From contig JAPLMV010000141.1 in the NCBI GenBank assembly GCA_026386835.1, positions 1 to 6,361 of the forward strand: a DNA stretch of 6,361 nucleotides, in the 5' to 3' direction. The notes under the pieces are model-generated. The model saw only the letters and a program-made list of their open reading frames with translations. It was not told the DNA's origin and did not search any database. Both the position numbers and the translations under genes were made by a program. Position 1 is the first letter of the stretch. Every line of letters starts with the position of its first letter. Below are positions 5,711 to 6,361 of the stretch, in pieces. The stretch is from Planctomycetota bacterium (GTDB lineage Bacteria; Planctomycetota; Phycisphaerae; Sedimentisphaerales; Anaerobacaceae).

Positions 5711-5790
5711 AGTTCAAAAATTAAAATTAAAAGTGCAAAATTGTGGCATCCCGACTTTGTCTGGATGCTTTTTTAACTTTTTTATTTGGA
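5709..5790. repeat. AT-rich palindromic intergenic element, type A, second copy (A2)
   Basis: The left 58 bases are nearly the same as 4809-4866. The right arm is shorter than in A1: a gcatt segment is missing and ttttatttg runs straight into the frr ribosome-binding site. A2 differs from A1 at the hairpin base, where c5747 and g5767 pair, and inside the stem, where c5752 faces t5762. A1 and A2 lie exactly 900 bases apart, which seems to be chance given the different genes between. Confidence 0.75.
5746..5774 (+). terminator. Terminator-like hairpin just upstream of frr, inside element A2
   Basis: Bases 5746-5755 pair with 5759-5768 over ten positions with one C-T mismatch and a ttt loop. 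A run of six Ts (5769-5774) follows directly. This is a proper intrinsic-terminator layout on the plus strand. Yet frr begins 26 bases later and no promoter fits between, so frr must depend on read-through, on partial termination, or on anti-termination by ribosomes or a factor. Confidence 0.55.
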
Positions 5791-5792
5791 GG
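5788..5792 (+). promoter_or_regulatory. Ribosome-binding site GGAGG that fixes the ATG start of frr
   Basis: GGAGG is seven bases before the ATG at 5800. The same frame stays open upstream to a GTG at 5743, but that codon sits in repeat A2 and the added 19 residues are unlike any RRF N-terminus. Confidence 0.8.
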
Positions 5793-5799
5793 TTTTAAG

Positions 5800-6360
5800 A
5801 TGCCTGCAAACAAAATTGTTTCTGAACACGATGTCAAGATGAACAAGACGGTTGAATTCCTGCATGATGAATTCAAAACCCTTCGTACCGGCAGGGCGTC
5901 CGCGGCACTGGTTGAGAATATAAAGGTGGATTATTACGGCACGCCTACGCTGCTGAAGCAACTGGCGGCTTTGGCGACGCCGCAGGCCGATTTGATAGTG
6001 ATTAAGCCGTTTGACCCTGCGTGCATAAAAGAGATTGAAAAGGCGATAAAATCCAGCGACTTGAGCATTGCACCGATCACTGACGGCAAAATCATAAGAC
6101 TTAGTATTCCGCCGCTCAGCGAGGAAAGGAGAAAACAAATTGTCGGACAAGCCAAGCAGATGGCTGAGCAGACAAAAATTAATGTCCGCAATCTTCGAAG
6201 GGACGCAATCAAGCATCTCGAAACGGAAGAGAAAAGCAAGACTATAACGGAAGACGATTTAGAAAGCGGTAAGAAGCATCTTGATGAAATGACCAAAAAA
6301 TATGTCGATAAAGTAGATTCGATACTCAAAGCGAAGTCCGAGGAAATAATGCTCCATTGA
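5800..6360 (+). CDS. frr: Ribosome recycling factor
   Basis: RRF works with EF-G to split post-termination ribosomes in the cytoplasm. The 186-residue product has the normal family length of about 185. Domain I helix and hinge features are present: M-N-K-T-V-E-F-L, then F-K-T-L-R-T-G-R-A-S (28-37 region) and V-D-Y-Y-G-T-P-T-L-L-K-Q-L-A. Domain II contains A-T-P-Q-A-D-L-I-V-I-K-P-F-D, and I-R-L-S-I-P-P-L-S-E-E-R-R-K, which returns to the three-helix bundle. The ribosome-contacting helix has V-R-N-L-R-R-D-A. The last helix, D-E-M-T-K-K-Y-V-D-K-V-D, ends at the stop one base before the window end. All expected parts are intact. It is the last visible gene of the rpsB-tsf-pyrH-frr cluster, 111 bases after pyrH. 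Confidence 0.97.
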   Translation: MPANKIVSEHDVKMNKTVEFLHDEFKTLRTGRASAALVENIKVDYYGTPTLLKQLAALATPQADLIVIKPFDPACIKEIEKAIKSSDLSIAPITDGKIIRLSIPPLSEERRKQIVGQAKQMAEQTKINVRNLRRDAIKHLETEEKSKTITEDDLESGKKHLDEMTKKYVDKVDSILKAKSEEIMLH

Positions 6361-6361
6361 G

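Noticed and set aside
4809..5766. CRISPR array or tandem repeat
   Set aside because: Only two copies 900 bases apart with genes between; there are no regular spacers.
5743..5799. Upstream GTG start for frr adding 19 residues
   Set aside because: It lies inside repeat A2 and the terminator-like hairpin, while the ATG at 5800 has GGAGG and the normal RRF N-terminus.

Overview
The window reads as chromosomal DNA from a planctomycete, most likely of the Phycisphaerae/Sedimentisphaerales type. The main lineage clue is the minus-strand secreted protease, which ends in two dockerin-like calcium loops with the D-x-N-x-D...D pattern and W-L-R-T-D-C / Q-N-W-L endings that are common in exported proteins of that group. 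An Ala/Lys/Glu-rich secretin tail and an S2 protein with an extended acidic C-terminus fit the same picture. The lineage call is inference from protein style; no rRNA or other phylogenetic marker was analysed.

Left part (1-1628, plus strand): the 3' end of a secretin gene, an outer-membrane channel subunit of a type II secretion or type IV pilus system. Its conserved C-terminal core is followed by about 200 residues of TolA-like Ala/Lys/Glu/Gln-rich sequence. A hairpin element with a T-rich tail follows. Next is a small gene for an unrecognised 132-residue protein with a Pro/Thr-rich linker and a compact C-terminal domain.

Middle (1671-2732, minus strand): a convergent gene for an exported trypsin-like serine protease with a C-terminal dockerin. 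Its promoter (TTGAAA-17-TAAAAT) lies back to back with the promoter of the next block.

Right part (2856-6360, plus strand): the conserved translation cluster rpsB-tsf-pyrH-frr (ribosomal protein S2, EF-Ts, UMP kinase, ribosome recycling factor). It is preceded by a good sigma-70-like promoter (TTGACA-17-TATTTT). All four genes look intact. S2 and EF-Ts serve translation elongation, RRF recycles ribosomes after termination, and PyrH supplies UDP for RNA precursors.

The most unusual non-coding feature is that every gap inside this cluster is long (134, 162 and 111 bp) and holds an AT-rich palindromic element. Two copies of one type (4809-4866 and 5709-5766; 55 of 58 bases identical) start exactly at or just past the stop codons of tsf and pyrH. 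Two copies of a second type lie at 1107-1200 and 3844-3897. The copy before frr forms a terminator-like hairpin ending in six Ts, which suggests attenuation or read-through control of frr. No tRNA, rRNA, CRISPR array, insertion sequence or clear new multi-gene system is visible. No stretch over 300 bases lacks a gene.
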